A stretch of DNA of 14,803 nucleotides from CAMYKD01 sp041617155. Its GTDB lineage: Bacteria > Pseudomonadota > Alphaproteobacteria > Kiloniellales > JAKSDN01. Every line of letters starts with the position of its first letter. Within the stretch, counting starts at the first letter, position 1. Under the pieces are notes generated by a model that had not been told where the DNA came from, searched no databases, and saw nothing but the letters and a program-made list of their open reading frames with translations. Positions 7,240 through 13,437 of the stretch are shown here, piece by piece. The stretch covers positions 1 through 14,803 of the forward strand of contig JBFJPL010000100.1 in assembly GCA_041617155.1 (NCBI GenBank), in the 5' to 3' direction. The position numbers were made by a program, and so were the translations under genes.

Positions 7240-7680
7240 CTAGTCGGCCAACTCGTGCCAGACCTGCTCGGGCTCGAGGGCAAGCAGGCGGCAAAGGCGG
7301 GCGAACTCTTCCTTCTCGGCGTCGCGAATTTTGCCGTCGGCGGCGATGATCAGATAGGCCACGCGCATCAGGGTCCGGCTACGCTTGTGGTCGCCGGTCA
7401 GGCGCCGAACCCTGTCGTAGAGGGTCTGCCGGGCCGACTCACCGTGCGTGCGCAGCTCATAGATATAGTCATAGAGGATGTCGATCGCCTTTTGCGCATC
7501 GAACATCCGAAGCGCCGGTTCGTTCGCCAGGATTTCGTCGGCACGGTAGTGTTCGGCGAGCACGACCTCGTTGTCCGAGGTCGCGGCCAGCGCGCAAACC
7601 GCCATGGCCGCCCTGAGAAAGTCCTTGTTGTGATAGTGACGCACCTCGGTCACCAGCTTTTCCAGCAGCGATTTTTGCAT
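7240..7680 (-). CDS. TerB-family protein
   Basis: 146 aa, close to the usual size of stand-alone TerB proteins, which are acidic-patch helical proteins named after the tellurite resistance operon. The two helical repeats are visible: AAMAVCALAATSDNEVVLAEHYRADEIL (residues 24-51, quoted here only as its ends AAMAVCA and HYRADEIL), and VAYLIIAADGKIRDAEKEEF (107-126), whose AADGKIRDAE is the family's typical metal-site loop. The frame is open to an ATG at 7791, but the domain starts at MQKSLLEKL, so ATG 7680 is chosen although its ribosome site is weak. No other ter genes are present, so tellurite resistance should not be assumed. The protein appears cytoplasmic. Confidence 0.82.
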   Translation of the reverse strand: MQKSLLEKLVTEVRHYHNKDFLRAAMAVCALAATSDNEVVLAEHYRADEILANEPALRMFDAQKAIDILYDYIYELRTHGESARQTLYDRVRRLTGDHKRSRTLMRVAYLIIAADGKIRDAEKEEFARLCRLLALEPEQVWHELAD

Positions 7681-7837
7681 AGGCAAGCGTTCCAAATTAG
7701 AGGTTCGGCCGGAGTCCGGGCTCGATGATACCTCAGCCCGACCCGATAAAACGAGCCCTGCCGCCTCCAAAGCCGCCACGGCCTCAGACATGTTTGGCCA
7801 AGATTGATCGGCAGGCGCCCAATATCCGGACAGGCTC

Positions 7838-8560
7838 CTAGGGTTCTGCGGTGCCCGCCATGATCAGGGCGAACAGCGTTTCGACGTCGTCTTCCGAATA
7901 GTTGCCGGATAGGAGCCTGACGCGCAGGTCGGCCAGGTCGGGAACCGGCTCAGACTTCAATTGCTTGAAATTGGCCGGTGGCACGAAAAGTTCCGCGCGC
8001 TGCGCGCCCTCGACGATCCGGCGCAGCTGAAGACGACCGCCTTCGTCGTCCTCGCTCAGCAGGGTGGCGCCGATTGCCGGGTCGTGCCAGCGTGTCTCGG
8101 TCTGGGCGACGAAACTGCCCCTTGGTTCCGCGCAGTACCACTTCGTGGTGGTGCGGCCTTCGACCAATTGTCGGCCGCGCGGCTCGGCTCGACGGAATTC
8201 CCAGCAAGGCGCGTCGTCCACCAGACCGGTCAACAGCCGCGCGGCCGTCACGCCGAGTTCGTGCGGCAACTCAAGGAAGCTTCGTTGCGCCGCGGTCACA
8301 GCCCAGCTTTTTTTTGACTTGTGATTGACGATCACCTCGAAGGCAATTTCCTCATCCGTGCCGGGCGCAAGGGTGATTCGGAATCGGCTGCCGGTGGTGT
8401 TGGCGGCCAGGGTGCCGCTGTAGTTTGAAACCGGATGCTCGGAATGCTCGAACACCACTTGGGCTGCAAAGCCGCGGTGTACCGGATTGGCCGAGGCTTG
8501 CGGTCCTTGGCAGCCAGCAAGGCCGAGGGTGGTCAGCAACAAAAGGCACGCAGCACGCAT
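7838..8560 (-). CDS. Lipoprotein with LolA/DUF4412-like layout
   Basis: 240 aa. The signal MRAACLLLLTTLGLAGC ends in the lipobox LAGC, with Cys17 as lipidation site. The mature part alternates beta-like segments: GFAAQVVFEH, SNYSGTLAANTTGSRFRI, ARLLTGLVDDAPCWEF, GRTTTKWYCAE, TRWHDPAIGATL, LQLRRIVEGAQRAELFVPP. The sequence of 'modified-Trp strand, single Cys pair (C119, C143), W-x-D strand, final F-x-x-P-P-x-x-F' resembles LolA-like or DUF4412 lipoproteins, but no clear family name can be given. The ATG at 8560 has GGAGAGG upstream; the frame is open upstream to 8677 without signal features. It is divergent from the 8833 gene, sharing a 272-bp promoter region. Confidence 0.78.
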   Translation of the reverse strand: MRAACLLLLTTLGLAGCQGPQASANPVHRGFAAQVVFEHSEHPVSNYSGTLAANTTGSRFRITLAPGTDEEIAFEVIVNHKSKKSWAVTAAQRSFLELPHELGVTAARLLTGLVDDAPCWEFRRAEPRGRQLVEGRTTTKWYCAEPRGSFVAQTETRWHDPAIGATLLSEDDEGGRLQLRRIVEGAQRAELFVPPANFKQLKSEPVPDLADLRVRLLSGNYSEDDVETLFALIMAGTAEP

Positions 8561-8832
8561 GATTTTCAGGCCCCTCTCCGGCTGCCGGGGGTCGCGGTTG
8601 GCTGGAGGTTCCGGCGGTTCACGCTTTTGGCGGCGGAACTTGCTCCGCTTTCGAGCACTAAATCGAGTTTGCGGCACATTAGCTAATTTATCATCAATCC
8701 GCGGTCACTATGGCGGCGGGCGGCAATCTTAGGTAGCGGGCAGTGCCGTTTCGTCGGCTAAGCTTTTGTTCATCGTTCTCGCGCGTTCCACTATCCTATC
8801 ATCGTTTCGTTGCTGAGAATGGGCGTCATCGG

Positions 8833-9468
8833 ATGCGACATGTCGAAGACACAGCGCGCGTGTTCGCGGTGGCCGGCTCCATACTGGCTACCGCCTTTGT
8901 CTGGGCTGCGGCACAGGAGGCCGCCGCGCAGCTTGTGCAACGTGAATCGCCGCCCCAGGGTCGGGTGCTCAGCCTTATCTGCGGCGAGCTTCCGGAAGAC
9001 GCCGCCTTCGACGTCGCGCCCTTCGGGCATAGTGACCTCGACCTGGAAATGGCCCGCGCCTTCGCGGCGGAGCTCCGCAAGTTGAAGCGCGAGGTCAAGC
9101 CCGGCGAACGCTTCGAGATGACCCTCGAGTCCCAGATCACGCGCGGTGTCATCGAGGGGCAGGAGCGCTCGCTGGGACGCCTGAGGATCAAGAATCGCGG
9201 GGTCGAGGTGCAATTCAACATTTGGTCGTCGACTAAGGACAGCCTGATCGTCAGGCGGCGTAGGGAGGAGGCCAGGGAGACAACCTACCTGATCGTCACG
9301 GCGCGGCTGCGTGACCGAAAGACGGGGCGAGGCCTTTGGACCGGCGAGGCGACCGGCGAACTCCGCGGCGCCACACCGCGCGCCGTCGGCCAAGCGCTCA
9401 TGCCGGCGCTGGTCGAAGCTTTCGCGTGCTCGCTGAGTCTGGACGACGTCCCCGAGCCCAGGAAATGA
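8833..9468 (+). CDS. Exported hypothetical protein, paralogue of the 6471-7109 product
   Basis: 211 aa. A signal peptide (ARVFAVAGSILATAFVWAAA, ending near EAAAQ) is followed by SLICGELPEDAAFDVAPFG, then HSDLDLEMARAFAAELRKL, a basic central part, and TTYLIVTARLRDRKTGRGLW followed by TGEATGEL and a terminal helix ALMPALVEAFACSL. Length and the positions of the SD-x-x-L block (67) and LWTG (168-171) agree closely with the protein at 6471-7109 (74 and 175). Function is unknown; location is probably periplasmic. An in-frame GTG at 8743 would add 30 residues before the signal, so ATG 8833 is preferred despite a weak ribosome site. Confidence 0.75.
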   Translation: MRHVEDTARVFAVAGSILATAFVWAAAQEAAAQLVQRESPPQGRVLSLICGELPEDAAFDVAPFGHSDLDLEMARAFAAELRKLKREVKPGERFEMTLESQITRGVIEGQERSLGRLRIKNRGVEVQFNIWSSTKDSLIVRRRREEARETTYLIVTARLRDRKTGRGLWTGEATGELRGATPRAVGQALMPALVEAFACSLSLDDVPEPRK

Positions 9469-9499
9469 GAGGCCGCGCGCCATGGATCGCAAAGGCGAA

Positions 9500-9522
9500 G
9501 GGCGGCGCCAAGTGCGCCGCCC
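9500..9522. terminator. Bidirectional hairpin terminator between convergent genes
   Basis: GGGCGGCGC (9500-9508) pairs perfectly over 9 bp with GCGCCGCCC (9514-9522) around CAAGT. It sits between the stops of the genes at 9468 (plus) and 9547 (minus). No strong U-tract follows on either side. Confidence 0.6.
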
Positions 9523-9546
9523 GAAAGCCGTGACAAGGTTCCGGCT

Positions 9547-9936
9547 TTAGTTGCCGTCAAGGGACGCAACCCTGTTATCGTCATCGTCATCGAAGACGGC
9601 GTCGATCACCACCATACCGTCGACCATGCAAATCATGGGGTTGGCCGGCTGGAAAGCACCTTCCTGAACAGCCAGGGCCCGCCGCCGCTGCGCCGCTGCG
9701 TGGTGATCGTAGAGTTCGGCGAGGGCCGATCCCAGCTTGGCCATGGCGCCGCTTTTGGCCGCAAGGTCGCGGGCGATTGCTTCGGATTGATCGGCACGTG
9801 TCGCTGCCGCGGTCAGCGACGAAATGTCTCGGCCGTGCTGTGCCTGACCAACCGTGCCGGCAAACATCGCCGTGGCAAGGCTCAACGCGCCTATCGCGAT
9901 CGAGCTGCCCAAGTGAGATTTCGGTATGTCGGTCAC
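9547..9936 (-). CDS. Small secreted hypothetical protein with acidic tail
   Basis: 129 aa. The N-terminus (hydrophobic 12-28, SSIAIGALSLATAMFAG) looks like a signal peptide, with possible cleavage after GQA. An Ala-rich, Arg-containing helix follows (about 40-92), then VVIDAVFDDDDDNRVASLDGN, a run of five Asp near the C-terminus that could bind divalent cations. The start is a GTG: an in-frame TGA lies seven codons upstream and no ATG occurs before residue 24; AAAAGG precedes it closely. No family recognised. Confidence 0.65.
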   Translation of the reverse strand: MTDIPKSHLGSSIAIGALSLATAMFAGTVGQAQHGRDISSLTAAATRADQSEAIARDLAAKSGAMAKLGSALAELYDHHAAAQRRRALAVQEGAFQPANPMICMVDGMVVIDAVFDDDDDNRVASLDGN

Positions 9937-10268
9937 GACCTTTTCGCCCGCTCACGCTTGTTGTCGCTGGCGACGGACGAGGGTGCCTCACCGGGTCAAG
10001 AGGAGACAGGAAAGGATAAATACGACGCACCGGCAACCATCGTGGAAACGGCCCACCGTCGCGCGGAAGTACTGAATAACGCGCGGCCAAGTGTTTGCCG
10101 TGATGATCGCATGACAGAACCGGGACCGTGCTTGGGCCGACGGCTGTCCGGTCCAAAAGTGGCGATCCGCCGTGAACTTGCCGTCCGTTTGCGGCGCAAG
10201 CTTGACGTCGAGGGCCCGGCGCGCCTAGCTGACGGGCAACACCGTCCCGGCGAAATGGGTCATTGGCG
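9937..10268. other. Divergent intergenic region (332 bp)
   Basis: It separates the secreted-protein gene (minus) from the sugar dehydrogenase (plus) and must contain both promoters. I see no convincing -35/-10 pair, operator or RNA gene. Open frames crossing it on either strand have no protein-like composition. A loose inverted repeat GGACCG (10123-10128) and CGGTCC (10149-10154) is the only structure noted. Confidence 0.5.
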
Positions 10269-11501
10269 ATGCACTTCGATTTTCTGCGCGGCCCGGCCGA
10301 GCGGGCGAAACTCCTGCGCTTGCCGTCGGCCGCGATAACGCTCGCCTTGACCGCCTGCCAAATCGGCCTCGCGCCGCCGATCGAGGGGACGGTGCCGCAG
10401 GATGCGGTGGAGAGTTTCCAGCCGGTCCCCCGGGGCGTTCGGGCCGTGGCGTGGGTCGAAGGTCTCGAGGTTCCCTGGTCGCTGGTCTTCCTGCCCGACG
10501 GGCGAGCGCTGGTCAGCGAGCGGCCGGGCCGGATTCGCCTGGTCCGGGACGGCCGGCTGGCGGATCGGCCCTATGCCAGCTTCGCAACGGTGGACGGCAG
10601 CGGCGCCGACCTGGCGAGCGGCTTTCTCAGCTTATTCGTGGGCGGCGAGGGTGGCTTGATGGGGCTCGCCGTCCACCCGCGGTTTCCGGTCGAACCCTAC
10701 ATCTACGCCATGCACACCTATGAAGGGGCCGCCGGCGTGGCCAACCGGGTGGTGCGACTGCGTGACGAGGGCGACCGTGGACGCTTCGACCGGGTTATCC
10801 TCGACGGCATCCCGGGACGGGTGTTTCACAACGGCGGGCGCATCGCCTTCGGGCCGGACGGCCTGCTCTATGTCGCGACCGGCGAGGCCTTCGAGGCCGG
10901 CCTCGCGCAGGACATGGCGTCGCTCGGCGGCAAGATCCTGCGCGTGACGCCCGAGGGGCGGGTGCCTGCGGACAATCCCTTCCCCGGATCGCCGGTCTAT
11001 TCGCTCGGCCACCGCAACCCGCAGGGCCTGGCCTGGCATCCGCAGACCGGCGATCTCTTCGCCTCGGAACACGGGCCGTCGGGCGAGGTCGGCTTTGGCG
11101 CCTACGACGAGATCAATGTGATCAAGCCGGGCGGCAACTACGGTTGGCCCCTGGTGGTCGGTGCGCCGGGCAAGCCCGGTCTCGAGGATCCGCTCGTGGT
11201 CTGGCGCGAGGACAGCGTGCCGCCCACCGGCATGACCTTTCATCGCGGCGCCCTCTACCTCGGCATGCTGGGCAGCGGCGCGCTGATCCGCGTCGCGCTC
11301 GGCGGCGCCGGCGCCGATAGCCGGGTGACCGCGATCGAGCGTTGGTTCGCCAGCGGTCCGGACGAGGGCGTGCTGGGCCGAATCCGCGATGTCGTGAGCG
11401 GTCCCGACGGCCATCTCTACATCCTCACCGGCAACCGCGACGGCCGTGGCACGCCGAGGCCCGGAGACGACCGGATCTATCGGTTGGAACCGACGGACTA
11501 G
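10269..11501 (+). CDS. PQQ-dependent aldose sugar dehydrogenase, lipoprotein form (YliI/GSDH family)
   Basis: 410 aa. The six-bladed beta-propeller signature motifs of soluble PQQ glucose/aldose dehydrogenases are all present: LEVPWSLVFLPDGRALVSER (67-86), GGLMGLAVHPRF (128-139), HNGGRIAFGPDGLLYVATGE (187-206), SLGGKILRVTPEG (218-230), YSLGHRNPQGLAWHP (244-258), EINVIKPGGNYGWP (281-294) and DDRIYRLEP (400-408). His187 and the Arg-Asn pair at 249-250 correspond to catalytic and PQQ-binding positions. The conserved 'TGD' is TGE here, as I recall for E. coli YliI. The N-terminus ends in LTAC (Cys30), a plausible lipobox, so the enzyme is probably membrane-tethered in the periplasm. It would oxidise aldoses and pass electrons to the respiratory chain. 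A TTG at 10263 is a possible alternative start. Confidence 0.92.
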   Translation: MHFDFLRGPAERAKLLRLPSAAITLALTACQIGLAPPIEGTVPQDAVESFQPVPRGVRAVAWVEGLEVPWSLVFLPDGRALVSERPGRIRLVRDGRLADRPYASFATVDGSGADLASGFLSLFVGGEGGLMGLAVHPRFPVEPYIYAMHTYEGAAGVANRVVRLRDEGDRGRFDRVILDGIPGRVFHNGGRIAFGPDGLLYVATGEAFEAGLAQDMASLGGKILRVTPEGRVPADNPFPGSPVYSLGHRNPQGLAWHPQTGDLFASEHGPSGEVGFGAYDEINVIKPGGNYGWPLVVGAPGKPGLEDPLVVWREDSVPPTGMTFHRGALYLGMLGSGALIRVALGGAGADSRVTAIERWFASGPDEGVLGRIRDVVSGPDGHLYILTGNRDGRGTPRPGDDRIYRLEPTD

Positions 11502-11604
11502 CTTTTGTCATTGGCGCGCCGGGGCGGTTCCTTTCGACCGGGCTTGGACAACTGCGCGGCATTGGCGCATCCTGCCTGATCGATTGACGCAAAGGAGGCC
11601 GACC

Positions 11605-11832
11605 GTGGCGAAGATCGAGAGTCTTTACGGCACCACCCCGGCGGAGATCTTCGAAAGCGGCCTGGAAAACGCCGGCGAAATAGCGGGTGTCGCCGTGGCC
11701 GTACTGTGGAAAGACGGGCGGATCACAACCGGCTGGTCGAACGTCGACCCGGCGATCCTGGCGCGCATGCTGCTTCTGCTGGACGAGAAACAACGCCGGA
11801 CCACCGTTCACGCCGGCGACCTCGAGCCGTAG
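11605..11832 (+). CDS. Small protein of unknown function (75 aa)
   Basis: It opens with a GTG preceded by AAAGGAGG (11591-11598) six bases upstream, the best ribosome-binding site in the window, which is the main reason to believe in the gene. The product has a predicted amphipathic beta segment GEIAGVAVAVLWKDGRITTG (25-43) and then a helix DPAILARMLLLLDEKQRR. No signal peptide, no membrane segment, no known motif. It lies 103 bp after the sugar dehydrogenase and may be read through from it. A weak hairpin GCCCG-GTTT-CGGGC (11834-11847) follows the stop. Confidence 0.75.
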   Translation: MAKIESLYGTTPAEIFESGLENAGEIAGVAVAVLWKDGRITTGWSNVDPAILARMLLLLDEKQRRTTVHAGDLEP

Positions 11833-11983
11833 TGCCCGGTTTCGGGCCCGGAAAAGTTCTGTGAACGGAACGCCAGATAAAGTGCCTCCCACCGTGTGAG
11901 ACTTGCTCTTCGGCGTTCAGCTCTGCGGCACACGCGGGACAATAGAGAATCCAGCGCACATCATGGCCGCCAGGCGGCAGAGA

Positions 11984-12736
11984 TCACCGCCGATACGCCA
12001 CGGTCTTCTGATACAGGCCGCCGAACAAGGTCTGTTTCTCCCAACGGTAATCCCCGGGAGTGCCGGCGAACTCGACGATGTCATGCCGCCAAAGACTCTG
12101 CGCAAAAGGCTCGAGTCGAACCAACAGGTGCCGCATTATGCCGCGCAGCGGGTGCCATCGTGCCGGCTCGTGATAGTCGAGGAAAACCGCCTTTCCGCCG
12201 GGGAGCAGGCGTGCCAATAGCGCATCGACGACAGCGCGTTTGCGCTCGTCGGGAATTTCGTGAAGCAGGAAGAAGCAGGTGACGACGTCGTACACTCCAT
12301 CGCCTGGCTGGGCGGCGTCGGCGACCCGAACAAGCGCCTGAGGGAACCCCCGTAGCTTGCGCCGACACAGTGCCGCCTGAAGCGGCACCACGTCGATGAC
12401 ATCGAGCTGACCGGTGCGGCCGACCGTTTCGGCGATTTCCGCAATCAGGCGGCCATAGACGTGAGCCACGTGCAGCACCCGCTGACCAGCGGCGATCTCC
12501 GAGAGCAGCGCGCGCCGCAGCCGCCGGTTGTTGCCCAGCAGGATGGCACTCACCACCGCGTCGCGGTCGAGCAGCCAGGCGTTGGTCGGGTTGAGGTAGG
12601 CCCAGCCATAGACCTCGCGCAGATAGCCGGGTATTTCCGGTGCTTCGCGGCGGCGCGACGGTTGGCAAGAGTCTGAACCCGCTGTGTCGCCCACCGGCCG
12701 GTCGGCAGTGAGATGTCCGGCATCGGGCGAGGTCAC
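11984..12736 (-). CDS. rquA: Rhodoquinone biosynthesis protein RquA
   Basis: 250 aa, class I methyltransferase fold. RquA replaces a methoxy group of ubiquinone by an amino group, with SAM reported as the amino donor, yielding low-potential rhodoquinone. Features recalled for RquA are present: YLREVYGWAYLNP (38-50), ILLGNNRRLRRALL (65-78), the altered SAM motif VLHVAHVYG (87-95) in place of the usual VLD-x-G-x-G-x-G, LDVIDVVPLQ (111-120), CFFLLHEIPDERKR (154-167), LPGGKAVFLDYHEP (178-191), HPLRG...LEPFAQSLW (195-216) and FGGLYQKTV (238-246). The start is a GTG with GGAGG seven bases upstream. It begins 31 bp after the NapC-type gene, so it is probably the last gene of that operon. The alternative, another quinone or lipid methyltransferase, is less likely because of the altered motif. 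Confidence 0.85.
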   Translation of the reverse strand: MTSPDAGHLTADRPVGDTAGSDSCQPSRRREAPEIPGYLREVYGWAYLNPTNAWLLDRDAVVSAILLGNNRRLRRALLSEIAAGQRVLHVAHVYGRLIAEIAETVGRTGQLDVIDVVPLQAALCRRKLRGFPQALVRVADAAQPGDGVYDVVTCFFLLHEIPDERKRAVVDALLARLLPGGKAVFLDYHEPARWHPLRGIMRHLLVRLEPFAQSLWRHDIVEFAGTPGDYRWEKQTLFGGLYQKTVAYRR

Positions 12737-12767
12737 CTGCAGGCCTCCGCGGTCTCGTCGAAGCGCC

Positions 12768-13343
12768 TCAATTCCTGGCGCCTGAACCGTCGAGAAAGCG
12801 CTTGCTCGGCTCGATCTCCTGGTGAACGAGATTGTAGTGACAGTCGATGCAGGTCAGGCCGGATTGGCGCGCCTCTTCGTGCTGGCGCTGACCGCGCTTG
12901 CGTTGCGGTCTGATCGAGGCCTCCTCGTGACAGCCGCGACAGGTCACGCTGTCGTTGCCGCGAAACCACATGCGCACCGCCTCGGCGAGCCGTGCTTTCT
13001 CGGACTTCCAGACTTTCGGGTCCTCGTAATCGAACCGCACTTGGCCCCAGATGTCGCTGATGCCGTTGACCACGTGGGTGTAGGTTGCGACGACCAAGCC
13101 CTTGGGTATATGGCAGCCGGCGCAACCGGCCCGCACACCGCTCGTCGTCGTCCGGTGCGGGGATGTCTTATAGACCTCCGCATCCGCGATATACCTCTGC
13201 ATGGCATGGCAAGAGATGCAGAATTCGTCGGTGGTCGTCAGGCGGTCGATCTCCTCAGCGGCGAGCGCGGCGACGACGCCGGCAATGCCGCCGACGACGA
13301 AGGCGATCAGCACCGCCTTTTTTAAAACAGGGAGGCCCTTCAT
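12768..13343 (-). CDS. NapC/NirT/NrfH-type tetrahaem c-type cytochrome (quinol dehydrogenase)
   Basis: 191 aa with one N-terminal membrane anchor (residues 10-29) and four CxxCH haem sites: CISCH (42-46), CAGCH (74-78), CRGCH (135-139) and CIDCH (165-169). The first site continues as CISCHAM, the CxxCHxM form seen in NrfH where Met ligates haem 1. Proteins of this family oxidise quinol in the inner membrane and pass electrons to periplasmic reductases or cytochromes. ATG 13343 has AAGGAAGGCGG upstream; the short upstream extension is not needed. It lies 94 bp after the EB_dh-type gene and 31 bp before rquA, which suggests that it works with rhodoquinol or ubiquinol and with the neighbouring periplasmic haem protein. 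Confidence 0.93.
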   Translation of the reverse strand: MKGLPVLKKAVLIAFVVGGIAGVVAALAAEEIDRLTTTDEFCISCHAMQRYIADAEVYKTSPHRTTTSGVRAGCAGCHIPKGLVVATYTHVVNGISDIWGQVRFDYEDPKVWKSEKARLAEAVRMWFRGNDSVTCRGCHEEASIRPQRKRGQRQHEEARQSGLTCIDCHYNLVHQEIEPSKRFLDGSGARN

Positions 13344-13390
13344 GCGATCCGCCTTCCTTGCGCCGCGACAACGCATTTAGCGTAGGGGAA

Positions 13391-13417
13391 TCCCAGCCGG
13401 CGAGAGGCCGGCTGGGA
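13391..13417 (-). terminator. Hairpin between the two cytochrome genes (partial terminator or mRNA stabiliser)
   Basis: TCCCAGCCGG (13391-13400) pairs perfectly over 10 bp with CCGGCTGGGA (13408-13417) around CGAGAGG. On the minus strand it lies 20 bp after the stop of the EB_dh-type gene and is followed by TTCCCC, not a full U-tract. It may reduce read-through or protect the 3' end of the first message, giving more of the first product than of the two downstream. Confidence 0.55.
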
Positions 13418-13437
13418 GTTTCGGTCAGTGGGCGATG

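Noticed and set aside
7240..7680. Tellurite-resistance locus
   Set aside because: Only a single TerB-family gene is present; other ter genes are missing, and isolated TerB proteins are common without that phenotype.
9996..10199. 67-codon Arg/Ser-rich open frame on the minus strand in an intergenic gap
   Set aside because: No ribosome-binding site, no homologue recalled and composition like random GC-rich sequence.
9700..10338. 212-codon open frame on the plus strand
   Set aside because: It covers the opposite strand of the small secreted protein gene and the intergenic gap, lacks a ribosome site and has no recognisable composition.
10632..11414. 260-codon open frame on the minus strand
   Set aside because: Antisense to the sugar dehydrogenase, whose motifs are all on the plus strand.
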